Assembly (NCBI GenBank): GCA_037179385.1
Contig: CM074181.1
Span: 51,170,394-51,234,393, forward strand
Direction of reading: 5' to 3'
Length of the DNA: 64,000 bases
DNA from: Holothuria scabra
Taxonomy: Eukaryota; Echinodermata; Holothuroidea; Aspidochirotida; Holothuriidae
Shown here: piece after piece, positions 47,604 through 59,580 of the stretch
Layout of the letters: each line of letters begins with the position of its first letter
Numbering within the stretch: position 1 is the first letter of the stretch
Made by a program: the position numbers and the translations under genes
The notes under the pieces: generated by a model
Database searches by the model: none
Seen by the model: only the letters and a program-made list of their open reading frames with translations
Told to the model about the DNA's origin: nothing

Positions 47604-49010
47604 ATGGAGACTCCAGCAAGAAGTGGAGAATATTTTGATGATGATTTCAGGAGTCCCAGAGACATGGAGAGAGATTGGATTGTTTCAGATGAGTGGTGCG
47701 AGAACCTGATTGATCTAACACCATCTCAGTATACTGAAGGGAGAGGAAGGGACCTCCTGCGTGAAAGTGCTCTTCCCGAGGAGAGGACCAGCCCGTCTGG
47801 TGAAAACGTCAAATCCCCTGTTCAGTCAGTTAGCAAAGGCAGCCCATGGAGTAACCTGGGTGGAATTCAACAAAGGGCGGAACTGTCACCAACCAACCCC
47901 TTTAGAAGTGATCTGAGATTAGAATGGTACGAAGGCAGAGAACAGAGCCGGCCTCTTGAGTCCAGAAGACCAAATACTCCACGAGAAGTTTCCTCCGTAA
48001 AACATTACGAGACAGGTCAGATGGAACGGGGTACCAGCAATAATAAGCCAGGATTTTCAGGCATCTATGGGATTCGCCCAGGCATTTACGACGGTAGCAC
48101 TTCGTGGGAGGACTATCAAGTCCAATTTGAGGTAGTTGCTGAACTCCACGGTTGGAGCAAGGGTGTGATGGCGATGTGCTTGGCGGCTAGCCTCAAGGGA
48201 GATGCACGAGCCGTGCTAGCTGATCTGGATGCAGACTCTCGTAGGAACTACCCGTTGTTGATCGAAGCATTGTCCCGAAGGTTCAACCCCTCCCATCAAA
48301 CTGAGATATTCCGGATACAGTTGAAAAACCGGATACGAATGAAAGAAGAAACTCTTCCCCAGCTCGCACTGGAAGTAAGGAGACTAGCCAGGCGAGCGTA
48401 CCCGTCAGCTCCACCTCAGCTGTTAAGGTTTCTTTCCAAGGATCATTTCCTTGATGCTTTGGACGACCCAGACCTCCGCTTGGGAGTGTATAAGATGAGA
48501 CCTGAGACCCTGGAAGATGCCCTGAAAAGCGCCCTTGAAATTGAAGCATTTCACACGGCAGAAAAGCAAAAGAATTTCCCAGGAAAGAGAGTGGTCCGGG
48601 TAACAGAGGTTAAAGTAAGGCAGAGCCAGACTGAGACAAAGGAACCAACAAGGACTGCAGCAGAGGAGATAATACAATGCCAATTGTCAATGGCTGAGTT
48701 GCAATCAGAACTGAAAGCTATACGGAGTGATCTACAGCTTATGAAGGACGAGAAAAGACAGTACGGCAGTCAAGGAAGACAGGGAAAATGGCCGCCGAGA
48801 TCCAAAACATCAAACGGGGAGCCATCGTATGCTGAGTAAGGTGCCCCAATATGTTTCAAGTGCAGAAAACCAGGCCATGTGAAGAGGAATTGCCCAGAAA
48901 AGGTTACTACGGCAAAACAGAGTGAAACAACGTCGGGAAACGGCCAAGAGTCGGGATGGGGGTCGCTCTTCGACAGTAGACCTTGGACCCACTTGCATAG
49001 CAGTGCTTAA
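47604..49010 (+). pseudogene. gag: gag, with one in-frame stop before the zinc knuckle
   Basis: From ATG 47604 a 411-codon frame encodes a Retrotrans_gag-type protein: an acidic, disordered N-terminus, then about residues 150-330 with GIYDGSTSWEDYQVQF, LIEALSRRFNP and ALEVRRLARRAYP, the capsid-like part. TAA at 48837-48839 interrupts it. The same frame continues at once into CFKCRKPGHVKRNC, a CCHC zinc knuckle for RNA binding (C-x2-C-x4-H-x4-C), and ends at TAA 49008-49010. The stop therefore removes the nucleocapsid part. Gag would form the particle that packages the RNA. The protease frame opens only after 49017 in another frame, so no frameshift overlap between gag and pol is visible as read. 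Confidence 0.9.
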
Positions 49011-49017
49011 TGGTTAA

Positions 49018-49926
49018 CCCGGACTTGAAAAGGATGGAATTTACTTGAGCTGCAAAGTTGGAGGAAAAGACATGTCGTCTTTGGTGGATACTGGTGCCAA
49101 CATTTCACTTCTTCATGCTGGTGTGTTTTTCAGTCTTCCTAGTGAGTATAGGCCTCAACTAGAACAAGAGGGGTTGTGCATGATACTCGCTGATGGGAAA
49201 AGTGTACCTGTTCATGGCAAAGCGGAGATGGAAATTAAGGTTGGTGGCAGGAAAAGGAGACACATGTTCTGGGTAGCAGATTTAGGTCCGGATTGTATAC
49301 TGGGACTAGATTCCCTGAGACAGCATGACTGCGTTATCTATGCGAGAAAGGGTCAATTTACAATCGAAGACGACGGGGAGAATGAAGTGAGACCCAATTA
49401 TGCCGAAGACAAAATTAAAGCAAATGGAAGTTGTTGCCGTATTGTTGCCTCAGAGACGATAGTTCTGCCAGTCTAATCAGAGATGCTAATTGCTGGAAAT
49501 GTGAAGGACTTGCAAGAGACTGGTACAGAGGGAATGAAGATGATGAATCCGTCGAAATCACTTGTTGGGAAGAAAGGTGTCTTGGTTGCTCGCTGCGTAA
49601 TAAATGTAGAACAGGGGGCCGTCCCTGTAAGGCTTGTCAATCTGAGTGATGACCCTGTGACAGTGTACCGGGGTACGACTGAAGGTGAGTGTGAAGGAGT
49701 GGAAGAGGTTTCTTCTGGAGGTGGTGCGGTTGATGCCACCGAGGATCTTCACAAGGGGACGGGATTGTTCGCCACACACCTGGAAAAGTTGTTTGGTACT
49801 TGTACAGAGGAGTTGGATAATGCTCAGAAGGATGAGGTCAAGACGTTTTTGCACAAGTGGCAAGGGGCATTTGCCAAGGGTGCAGGGGACCTCGGGAGGA
49901 CAAACCTTGACAATGGCACAGTATAA
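49018..49926 (+). pseudogene. pol: pol, protease and start of RT region, one in-frame stop
   Basis: The frame has SLVDTGANISLL (about 49078-49113), the D-T-G active site of a retroviral-type aspartic protease, and DCILGLDSL about 70 residues later, the matching ILG flap-end motif. Good coding continues to TAA 49474-49476 and resumes in the same frame after it to 49926 as the linker to RT (ELDNAQKDEVKTFLHKW). The reading frame then has to change near 49905-49925 to enter the RT. The protease would cut the Gag-Pol precursor in the particle. Confidence 0.88.
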
Positions 49927-50180
49927 ACACAGGAGACCATCCGCCAATACGCCAGCAAGCAAGAAGGTTGCCTTTGCACAAACAGGAGGAAGCTTCCAAG
50001 GAAATCAAGGAGATGTTGTCGCATGACGTCATCGAGCCATCCTTCAGTCCATGGTCCTCCCCCATTGTCCTTGTGAGAAAAAAAGATGGAAGTTTCCCTT
50101 TTTGCGTGGATTATAGAAAGGTGAATGACGTGACCGTCAAAGACTCTTACCCGCTTCCAAGAATTGATGACACCTTAGAT
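49915..50180 (+). pseudogene. pol: pol, reverse transcriptase N-terminal blocks
   Basis: After the frameshift the translation reads TGDHPPIRQQARRLPL, then EMLSHDVIEPSFSPWSSP, IVLVRKKDGSFPFCVDYR and YPLPRIDD, which are the first conserved blocks of Ty3/gypsy RT in order. It is cut off at 50180 by the inserted TIR element. The next RT block continues directly after the insertion at 59581, which proves the element landed inside an existing RT gene. Confidence 0.92.
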
Positions 50181-50189
50181 CCCAGCTAA

Positions 50190-50500
50190 CAACAAAACGT
50201 TTCCTGAACGTTCTTCAAACGTAACCACTTTCGTTTCGCAAACGTCTAGAACAACGTTTTAAAGACTTGTTTTTGTGGACTTTTCATACGTTTTCAAAAC
50301 GTTTTTTAGAGACGTTCTCAAAACGTTATTCAGATGTAGAAAACGTTTATAAAACCTTTGCTGGTCCGTACGGAAAACGTCTGGGACGTAAGTAAAAGGT
50401 ACAGGACGTTCAGGAAACGTTTCAGGGACGTACAAAAATCACCCAGGACATCCAGAGAACGTACTAGAGACGTACATAAAGCGTCTCTGACGTCTCGAAA
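50190..50500. repeat. Subterminal ACGT-core array, left end
   Basis: By eye about 18 ACGT cores lie in about 310 bp, mostly as aaacgtt, gaacgt or gacgta, in no fixed period. About one would be expected at this base composition. The same kind of array occurs at the right end, so these are likely protein-binding sites of the transposon. Confidence 0.85.
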
Positions 50501-52106
50501 CGCTTTATAGGGCTGTAGGGGAAGTGTCTTCTATCTTCAGAAAAAAATTGGGAAGTACGAAAATTATGCAGGAAGTCAAAAGAACGTTTCAGAGGCGAAT
50601 AAAATGTGTCGAATCTAGGAAAAAATGTCAGGGAAACTTCGATGACGTCAAAATATCTCAGGTGCTTACGGATATAAATTTACTTATCTAAACCAAAATA
50701 AATGAAAGGTGAATATTGCTTATGTATCACTCAACCTCTCCATGAGATAGACCATAGATAGAGTTGGGCTGCTTTATGGTCATCTGATTAGGACTATAAG
50801 TACTAACAAATGAAATTTGCTGGTAGAGGAAGGGAAATTTCACTTAACTTCAACGACAAACATAAGGCTAATGAAAGAAAAAAAAAGATATACATGGTGT
50901 TTCATTTTCCTGACTTACTGTATGTAACTTTAATCATACTATCTTTAATAAAGTAATCACAAAAAGACTATTCTTAACTTTTTAGTGCTGGCAAGGAAGT
51001 ATGTCAAAGGATCATACAGCTCTAAATCTGCACATATACACACTGAAAGCATCATTGCTGTGATTAATGTTTGCACAAGGTACCACTAAATGATATATGG
51101 TACAGTTGAATTTTACATCCAGTATACACATACTGTACATCACTCTGCATGACAGAGAAATAGAGCCTGGGCGACAACAAAGAAAACCAAGCTAATAACA
51201 GTTAATGCTTATAGAGCAATAAAATTCCTATCTAAATCTAAATTGCATAATACTTAATTCGTAGAAATGGTCGTTTCGTGCTGCAGTTAGACCTACTTTT
51301 GTACGTATAAAATATTACTGTAAACAGAATGGTTTAGAGGAATTTCAAAAATGAAAGCAATTTAGATATTATATAAAGCATTGCAGACAAAAACTACAAA
51401 TTTTAAGCCCGAGGCTGTTAACTGCTGAGCACAGATCAGCAGCGATTTTTAATACAAAAGTATTACAGCTTAGTTTTGCAACTGCATGCAACAGGAAAGC
51501 CAATGAAAAGGCAGTAATGTAAGCATTAGAAACTTTGGGATAAAAAACATTAAGTAAACTTCATAGATGTGCATGGTTTGTAGTAAACATCGCTTGGAAA
51601 ATTTTGAGAAAAAATCTGAGAAAAACTTGAACCATACTCATGTATAGTGAAATATAAGGTGGTATACAACAGGAACCAAAATATCATTTGATACTTCAAT
51701 ATCAAAATGAAAGCGGGTGGTACTACAGTATACTCATAATGGCAGCTTTATTTTAGTGGCAAGTTGAAATGTTGACAGTTTTTTCTTAGATCAATCATTT
51801 ACACCACCAATTGAGTTTCAGTTAGAGCCAAATGGCTTTACTGGGAAGAACAGCTCAAATTAACATGCTTTGGAACTGATATCAAATCACAACAATGAAG
51901 TGAACGCTTAAAAACTGCTCCTCTTGAACAAAGACCTGCATGGTCAAATGCTATATACTGTAATTGGCAGGGAATTCATTGGGACATAAAAATCCTTGTT
52001 TAACAAAAGGTAAAAGTGAATTTTGTCAAGTTTGTTACTTTGTTTTTTACATAATATGCACAGATCACAGTTTATCGAACACATAAACTCGCAAAGATTT
52101 ATATAA

Positions 52107-52357
52107 CCCTTTACCGTCGTGCTCCGATCAAGGCATATTTGCGTGCCTCGGGACTGGGCGGAAAAGCGGACGTAGCCCGCCCCGCATCGGCTCCTGTAGG
52201 CCATTGACCCTGTGACCTCAAACTATTGTCTCTCTCGTTGTTGTGGCCGAATTTTCGGGTAGCTACTCGCAGTTTCAAGCTCTGCGCGAAACAGTAAAGA
52301 TGGGTGACAGCCGAGCTCTCCCCGTGGGTCTGAAAGGACCCAAACAACGGTAAAAGG
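52107..52357. mobile_element. piggyBac-like MITE, 251 bp
   Basis: The ends are CCCTTTACCGT and, inverted, CCTTTTACCGT, flanked by ataa on the left and ttaa on the right (52358-52361). CCC-starting TIRs at TTAA targets are the piggyBac pattern, with one changed base in the left target copy. It is much more GC-rich than its surroundings and has no transposase. It inserted after the 9.4-kb element formed. Confidence 0.7.
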
Positions 52358-52361
52358 TTAA

Positions 52362-52603
52362 AACTCCGAAGCAAGACTGGTGTAAACAAAGAATCAAGGT
52401 TAACAACTTCTTACAGTATTGAATAGATTGGTAAAGATTCATTTACAACACTTTCAAGTAAGACTGGTGCAAACAAAAAATCAAGATTTACGACTTACAA
52501 CGTTGAATAGATTGTTACAGATTCATCAATAACACTCTCAAACAAGACTGGTGTACAAAAAGAATCATGATTTGCAACAACTTAAAAGTATTGAAGAGAT
52601 GGC
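52362..52603. repeat. Tandem repeat, about 85 bp, three units
   Basis: Units start gcaagactggtgtaaac, gtaagactggtgcaaac and acaagactggtgtacaa near 52370, 52458 and 52543, and each continues with aatcaagattt-like, attgaatagatt-like and attcatttacaacac-like text. The piggyBac-like MITE ends directly at the first unit. Confidence 0.8.
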
Positions 52604-55600
52604 CAACTCACACACTTATATACAAATCACACTGAATAGAGACCAAACAATGTACTATTTTCCAAATAAGGGTCAATTGAATTGACCCAAAAGGAGCTTG
52701 CTAGGAAATCCCATCTATTCTTGAGATTTTGATGTATAAATACAAGTGGCAAGTACCAACAATAATCATAGCAATCATGATGTTATAATTTTAACAGAAT
52801 GTTGGAGGTTTGAAAGACAGACAGTTGCCAAAGGCAAGATCAAGGATGAAAAACCTTAATAAAAATTGAAGGTCCTGACACAATCTCTCAAAAAAGCATA
52901 ATTCCGCAGTCCGGAAAAATTCCTCAGAACTACAAGACTAAAGAAAAGTCCAGAGACATTAATTTTACATATGTTAAAGGGGAACGTGTCCTTAGCACTT
53001 CTGTGATATTTTCGTTTGTTTTACAAATTTGGTTCTCGAGATGATAGTAGTTGAATGTGACAAGGTTTCTGCATACTGTAGATGGGGGAATTTGAAGCAA
53101 GCAGACTTGGTGTCATGGTTTCACTTTGTTGGCGAATGCCCTTTTTTTTATTTATAGTGTACTACCAATTCTATGTAACTTAATTCTGGTATATTGTGCA
53201 TAGAAATCCAATGCAAACATCATTTCTGTTAGTGGTTTGGTGTTAGCAAGGTTATTAAATGTTTATTCATATGAGACATTGCTATCATTCTACAACAGTA
53301 CAGTACACAGTCACAGGAGTCAATGTAACTTGGCACTGGTATTGTATCCATGGTACCATCATGTAAACATACACACACAGTACAGCCACTAAATAAGAAC
53401 AACTAACTGTAGCACACAGCCATGAGGAAAGACAGTTGGATATTTTTTAACCAAAGACTTTTGGTTAAATGAGAGTAGCATGCTGCCCATGATCAAGACT
53501 TCCATCTGCAATAGAATCGTCTTAGCAGACAAAATAAGCCTACCGTTTTGTTTCTGGTTTGAACAACTTTGTGGTCAACTTTGCATTGCAAAGATTAAGA
53601 GTCATTTAGCGGCAGGGTCTGAGGGGGCAGCTGCCCCAGAGCGGCTACGAAGGCTAGACCTATGGTGACAATATTACCATTCCATCATAAATCAATTATC
53701 AGTAGCAACTGAAAAGTCTGTTGTTCGATGATGCGTCTCAGATAAGACATGATACCATAGTCACTCGAAAATAATTTAGTTCTCAGTCCTGGTTCATAAA
53801 TATCTGCAAAAACAACAATACAATTACATTACATGTATTTCTCAATTAAAGAAGTATAGACACAATATTTTTTATTACAGAAAATGACCTTAAATAAAGT
53901 ACAATGTGCACTGACATTTAGCTTGGTTCTTAAGGTGCATCTCTGGAAATACAAAAGCAAATGTTCCAACAGGGAGGGTGCCACCTCCCCTTGAAAATTT
54001 TCATGGAGTCTAGAAATAAATTGTGAGCGATTTTAAAAATGACAAAATTAGTAAGTTTCTTTACGGTGGTATAATGAGGTTTAATAATACTTCTTTTTAT
54101 TCAGCAATGCTTTTTAAAAATTGTCTGAGAAGCATCCCATGTACAACCTGTGGTGTTTATTGATACCCCCTAGGGTTACTAGTCTAGGAGCTACTAGTAT
54201 CCCTGGTTGGGCACCAGGGCATTAAAGTGTACCTAAGAAGAAATTCAAAAATATATGTATTAAACAGCATGAAAAAATTCTAACAGTTCAACTCCTTTCT
54301 TCATACAACAGGACAGTCTTGAACTGAGATGCAAAATGTGGAAAGTAATTTGTAAACTTATATAAGCAAATTACTGTAGTCCATTGTGCAATAATGTGCA
54401 ACTTTCTTGTTGTACCACTCACATTACCTTCTTTGTTTCCCTTAAATATTAAAAAATGTTTTATGACCTTGAACATTTCCTGTTCGCTTGCACAGCATGT
54501 TGCACGGAGAGGGCTTAATTAATAATACTGTACATTAACCCATAGGAGTAAGAGTACCAGCACACCTTGGCATAATGTGCAGTAACTTTCAGAAAAAAAA
54601 AATACAGAAGACTGTAATTCGAGTAATATAACAATTACTGTACTGTACATCACAAATTATTGCACAATGTGTCATTTTCATTTCATATCTCAGATAAGGA
54701 ATATCCAAAAAAGATTGGAGTTGGACTGTTAACCTTCATATTTCATGCGATTTAATATAAATTTTCAATTTTTTTTGACTTGAGATACACTTTAAAGAGA
54801 AACTTTCCTTCAGTTCCTACATACAGTTTAAAATTTTCTCAAGACACCAGACATAATCAATAAGGTAGAAACATTTTAGTGTTAATTCATATTGATCATC
54901 AGGCTGTTTACCATTTCTTTACAATTTAGACCAATTTCTGTTCCTAACACTTAACTAACTTATAATGTATTATGACACCATGGGACACCATGTGACCTCT
55001 GAGTACATTGTAAACACTTGCCAACAGATTCAAATCAGAGTTTGTAAAACAGGGAAATTGGTTAGTAGGAACTTCACCTTTTGGCTTGATTTTACTAAAT
55101 AAGCTGCTCTCAAATACTCACTTTAATCTCAAAATGGAGTTTACGAAATGAAGGAACTTACTCAAAATGATCTTGTAAATGGTGCTTGCCATCAGACCCC
55201 TCTTCTCTCTTCTACAGTTCAGTAGCACACAAATTCAATTGATCAATCGATCATACTGTAGGAAGTTGGTTCTAAGGTGATGTACCACCCTGAATGTTGT
55301 CATTCAGGGGGCTCCTAGGAAAAGACATAATAAATAAAAATATTTTGCAAAAGTGAATAAAAAACATACCTACTGCACATTCATACATATGTTCTACACA
55401 CATGCATAAACATACAGAATGACCGATAGCACTAATAGTCATGGCTACGTGTATCACGACCTTCCTTATGTCAGTTCTGCCCCTCAAAAATATCCCATTG
55501 AAATAACACAGACCAATAGCAATTTTGCTTATTTTGGTGATTTCTTCTAAATCTAATGAGCCCTGAACATGCAAAGTCTAGAAAAGGATGAAGTTATTCT

Positions 55601-55975
55601 CGTCATTCATGATACAGTAAAGACTGTACAGTGGGCCCCTTACTGTAAACAAGATATCAAAACCAAAAAAACACTAAATTGTGTTGTAAACTCTTAAGTA
55701 TTACTGTAAGCTCTATGCGTGGAAATAACAATGATGTTTGGTTTAATTTTTTCTAACAGAAAACATTGCTTTAAGGTTGATGCCTTCGGTAATACTATAA
55801 AACCTGCAGAATGCTATACAATACTGTAAGTTCAGTATCATGACATCATCCATTTGGAAATCACAATTTATCTACCTGTATCACACTAACTGTAAGGTTC
55901 ACTGCTATTGACAGTAACTAAAATTGTTTACACCAAAAGTGAAGATGGACTTGAAAAACATAACATGCTTACGAG

Positions 55976-56191
55976 AGTCCTGCTGAGCTATTTGAAATTG
56001 TGTCTGGATTCAATGGCGACGGGGTCAAGCAAAATGTCCTTTTCTTAGTACTTTATTGGTGGCTCATCCAAGGCATCATTATCAACTTATGGGATGCTTT
56101 CTTGTGAAGCAGCATGCAACATCCCAAGGATCACTTTTTGACATTCTTTGAGTTCCTTCAGTTTCATTATTATCTTTACCTCAAAGTTTCC
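55976..56191 (-). other. Possible degenerate exon, coiled-coil coding
   Basis: On the minus strand a strong acceptor (T-run then atcccacag, ending at about 56192) is followed by an open stretch encoding NFEVKIIMKLKELKECQKVI and then LGMLHAASQ before a stop. A donor-like gtaagc lies near 55975. The heptad-like pattern resembles the short helix of DUF4806-type proteins, but this is a weak resemblance, and three stops break the frame. It may be the relic of a transposon or host gene inside the nested element. Confidence 0.3.
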
Positions 56192-56872
56192 TGTGGGATA
56201 AAAAAAAATGAAAAATACTGTAATTCAGCATCCAAGGTGTTTCTTTATTCAAATCTATAACTAATTTTTAGTAATTTACAGGGTACCAGAAAATAAATCG
56301 CCTTGACATAAAAAGTTCACAAATGCACCACCAGCCAACGGTGAAATTTACAGGCCTTAGCCTTATACTGTACTTTTATGAAAGAGCGAAACTCATGAAG
56401 ACATTAAGAGACCATTAAACTTTTCCTTTGATTCTTGAAAATAAATGCCAGAGGTCCGTCCCAGGACGCTTGCTTTTGAGTGTCTATTGTATTTACAACC
56501 CTGTGACACTACCTACGTCAACCTTACTGTGTGTACAGTACTATACAATGGCTTTATAAACATAAAGTCAAGAAATATATAAAGACCAACACAAGGCTAA
56601 CAAAAGGGGGATTCTACTGTTCAGTCTTTTTTTGTTCTGCTGTAGCAACAAATTTTGAAACAATTTAGGTGCTCCAACATGGAGGAATGTTGTCTTAATT
56701 TCACACTAGGTACAACAGCTCTTCACTTTCACTTTTCATATTTAGCTTGCCAAACTGCAACCCAGAAATGTCCACAGTGATACACTCATTGCATTCAAGC
56801 CTAGCCAAAGGTATTTATTTCTCCTTCATTCCTTTTCTGTACCCTCCAGAATAATACATTATTTTCCGCCCT

Positions 56873-57445
56873 CTTTACTTTCTGCCCTTCAAATACGGTG
56901 CTTTTCACCCCTTCTATTTTCAGCAGAAAACATCCTTTTTGGGGGATGGAAAGTAATGGACTGGAATGTGATATCATTGGTACAGCACTTGTGTCCAATG
57001 AAGGTTTCATCAAGTTTTCCTTTAATTTTCAAACATCATTGATGTTTCTTACTGTTCAGTGCAACACTCGTAACTACCATGCTCCAAGCAACACTTTCAC
57101 TGTAGACTTTAGTGTACTAATACATACTTACGAACAGGTAGCCAGATTACCTTAGTTTCTGCCCTGGTTACTTTCTGCCCTCAGAAACGGTATTTTCAGT
57201 CCCTTTTATTCTTAGCAGTAAACATCTTTTTGGGGGCATAAAGTTATGGAATGTGAAATCAGTGGTACTTGTGTCAAATGAAGATTTTATAAACTTTCTC
57301 CTACTGTAGGCCTAAAGTTTCAAATATCATTGATGTTTTTTGCTATTCTGTGCATCACTTGGTGCTGGCTGTGCTGATGTCTTTCCAAGCAACATTTTCA
57401 CTGTAGACTTTGGCATTCATACTAATACATACCTATGTACTGGTA
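56873..57445. repeat. Tandem duplication, about 290 bp, two diverged copies
   Basis: Copies at about 56873-57155 and 57166-57445 share ttactttctgccct, agcagaaaacatc versus agcagtaaacatc, caagcaacactttcactg versus caagcaacattttcactg, and tactaatacatac. Small gaps separate them. Confidence 0.8.
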
Positions 57446-59229
57446 CAGTATACGACATTCAGTGCTGTGAACAATTATTCACACATTTTGCATAAGCTTG
57501 CTATATTATAGACACACAGAGTTGGGGGCCTACTTAGCCTAGGCCTACATAAAAAAAATAGAAGACCATGACTATACTTGATGTTTATAAGAACATCACT
57601 CAATTCCATCTTTACGGCCAGAATGCTGAAAAAGTTTAAGGCCTAGGCCTAACCACATATTTTATTGTTGTCTTGAGCTTGGAAATTTTAGTCCTACGTA
57701 CACTGTACAGTACTTAGCGGCAGCCTAACGTTAGGCTTAAGTTCAAACATTCATTTCCACCCCAAGATTTTCAATGGTGGAAATAGTGACTGACTCAAGG
57801 TACTACAGTAAATATAATGGGCTGAACGTTGACTACACGGGTCTGTCGAGTGCACATCTGCATTGAAATTTCGTGTAAAAATCTTGAAACGATAGAACAG
57901 CCTTTGGGAAAGTTTGGCGCGCATTCGACAGTATAACTGCCTATCTATGTCTGCCGTGTGTCTGTGTCTGCCGTGTGCACTTAACTGTTAGGCTAAGGGC
58001 TTGTGCCTTGCACAAACATATGACTCAACAAGTGAACAATTTTCATCATTTTACATATGAAAGCATCCTTCAAGACGATTTTAAAGAATTTAAAACAGAT
58101 TTCACGACTTACTGTGATTGTGACAGTTGTTCCAGCAACAAGCAGTTGAGATTTCTGGGACCTTTCAAGAGAGCTGCTGACAGGAACGTTCAAATTTGGA
58201 CCGTAATTGCTTTTGTTCCAATCTATGGAACGCCAATAGAGTCATTAACAGAAAGGGAAGGTAATGTTCACAAGTAGAAGATCGTTGCATAAAGTGTTGT
58301 TGTCTAGCCGATTCACTGACGAACTTTGTCTCCCTCGCTAACCGAAATTATGGATGCAATGCCAATGAGAGCAGGAGGATCGAATTTGACTGGCACCGGG
58401 GTGGATCCTGATTTTATTTTTCACCCCATGTACCAGGTGCAGCCCTGTGGTTGTACTGTAGGACGTTTAAAGGGTGGGAAATTCCGCCAAGTTTCAAGTT
58501 TCTAACATTTTAAACTGCAAAGCCAAGACATAAAACAGTATTGCTGCGGTCCTCGCTCACATAGCCAAGGAGGGGGGGGGGGGTCGCTTTCCCTAGAAAG
58601 CATCTGACATCAATTTTGCTATGGTTCATCATGGTTCACGAATAAAAATGCGCCCCCCCGGCCCCCATCGCTTTCTCCATATATTTTCGTAGGGATGCCA
58701 ATTTGTGCCTATACCGCTATACCCATTGTACCTGAGTTGCATTTGCAAAATATCACAGAGTGCACGTAAGGAAATTCGTACGTTTTGTTCTTTCGAGGGG
58801 TCCGTGAGGAGGGGGGGGGGGAGCATGAAAAGCAAGGGGACTACCCTAGGCTATTCCATTTTATGAAATTTTATCTGTGTGCCATCGCTGCAGCAATCAT
58901 GTGGCAGTGTTAAAATGTAGGTTGGCACAGCTTTAAATTACAGTACTTGCTCAAGTTGCTCACGTTGATTTTCATATTTGAGCATGATTTTTGTACATTT
59001 TAGTACATAGAAGAAGGAATTTCATCGCACGTCCCTGTCCCCTTATTGATATTTTTATTTCACTTACTTTAAATAAAAAAGAAGAACAAAAGGTTAAGCG
59101 GACCCCAACCCCGTCAGTGGGGAACTAGTCCAATAAAGTCTCAGTAGAGAGAACCCGGCTGCCTCCATTGGACATTTTTGAACAATTTAAAGCTAATATT
59201 TTGACTTATCGTGAATGTACTCTATAGCT

Positions 59230-59570
59230 AGTGTGACGTTTAGAAAACGTCTTCAAAACGTTTTGAACACGTTTTAACCATAACGGTCTAGCATCGTTTC
59301 CTCTCACGTACTAAAACGTCTTTAGGAAGTCCTCGTGAATGCTCATATATTATGAACGTCCAGAAAACGTCATAAAAACGTTTAAAAATCGTCTATTTAT
59401 AACGTTTTACAAACGTTATTTTTTTACGTAGTAAAAACGTTTTTAGATAGTCCCCTTTAGTTTGTGGGAAATGCGGGACGTTTTGAACATGTTCTAAAAA
59501 CGTTACTTTGGACGAAGACGAAACGGACAAACTGAGAACCAAACCAAAACGTTTTCTGGACGTTCGCTGT
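59230..59570. repeat. Subterminal ACGT-core array, right end
   Basis: By eye about 17 ACGT cores lie in about 340 bp, again mostly aaacgtt and aacgtct. It mirrors the left array but is not a simple inverted copy of it; only the outermost 11 bp match exactly. Confidence 0.85.
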
Positions 59571-59580
59571 TAGCTGGGAT

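Larger units (their letters stand above)
50181..59578. mobile_element. Large TIR element nested in the gypsy RT, 9.4 kb
   Basis: The ends are CCCAGCTAACA (50181) and its perfect inverse TGTTAGCTGGG (59578), with AT on both sides (50179-50180 and 59579-59580) as a 2-bp target duplication. Removing the element and one AT restores RT continuity, so both borders are firm. Both ends carry about 300 bp packed with ACGT-core motifs. A 2-bp AT duplication is reported for ISL2EU-type transposons, so that group is a candidate, but no transposase is recognisable. The interior holds a piggyBac-like MITE, a 3-unit tandem repeat, a palindrome gggtcaattgaattgaccc (52669), a 290-bp duplication and possible exons (55976-56191 minus; 57975-58277 plus, 100 codons with CDCDSC). 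The rest is AT-rich and unassigned. Confidence 0.9.

Noticed and set aside
47075..50065. Minus-strand frames opposite gag and pol
   Set aside because: Shadows of the coding strand; no motifs.
50180..59580. Helitron for the nested 9.4-kb element
   Set aside because: The left end TC after A fits a Helitron start, but the right end does not give CTRR followed by T, and perfect 11-bp terminal inverted repeats with duplicated AT fit a TIR transposon better.
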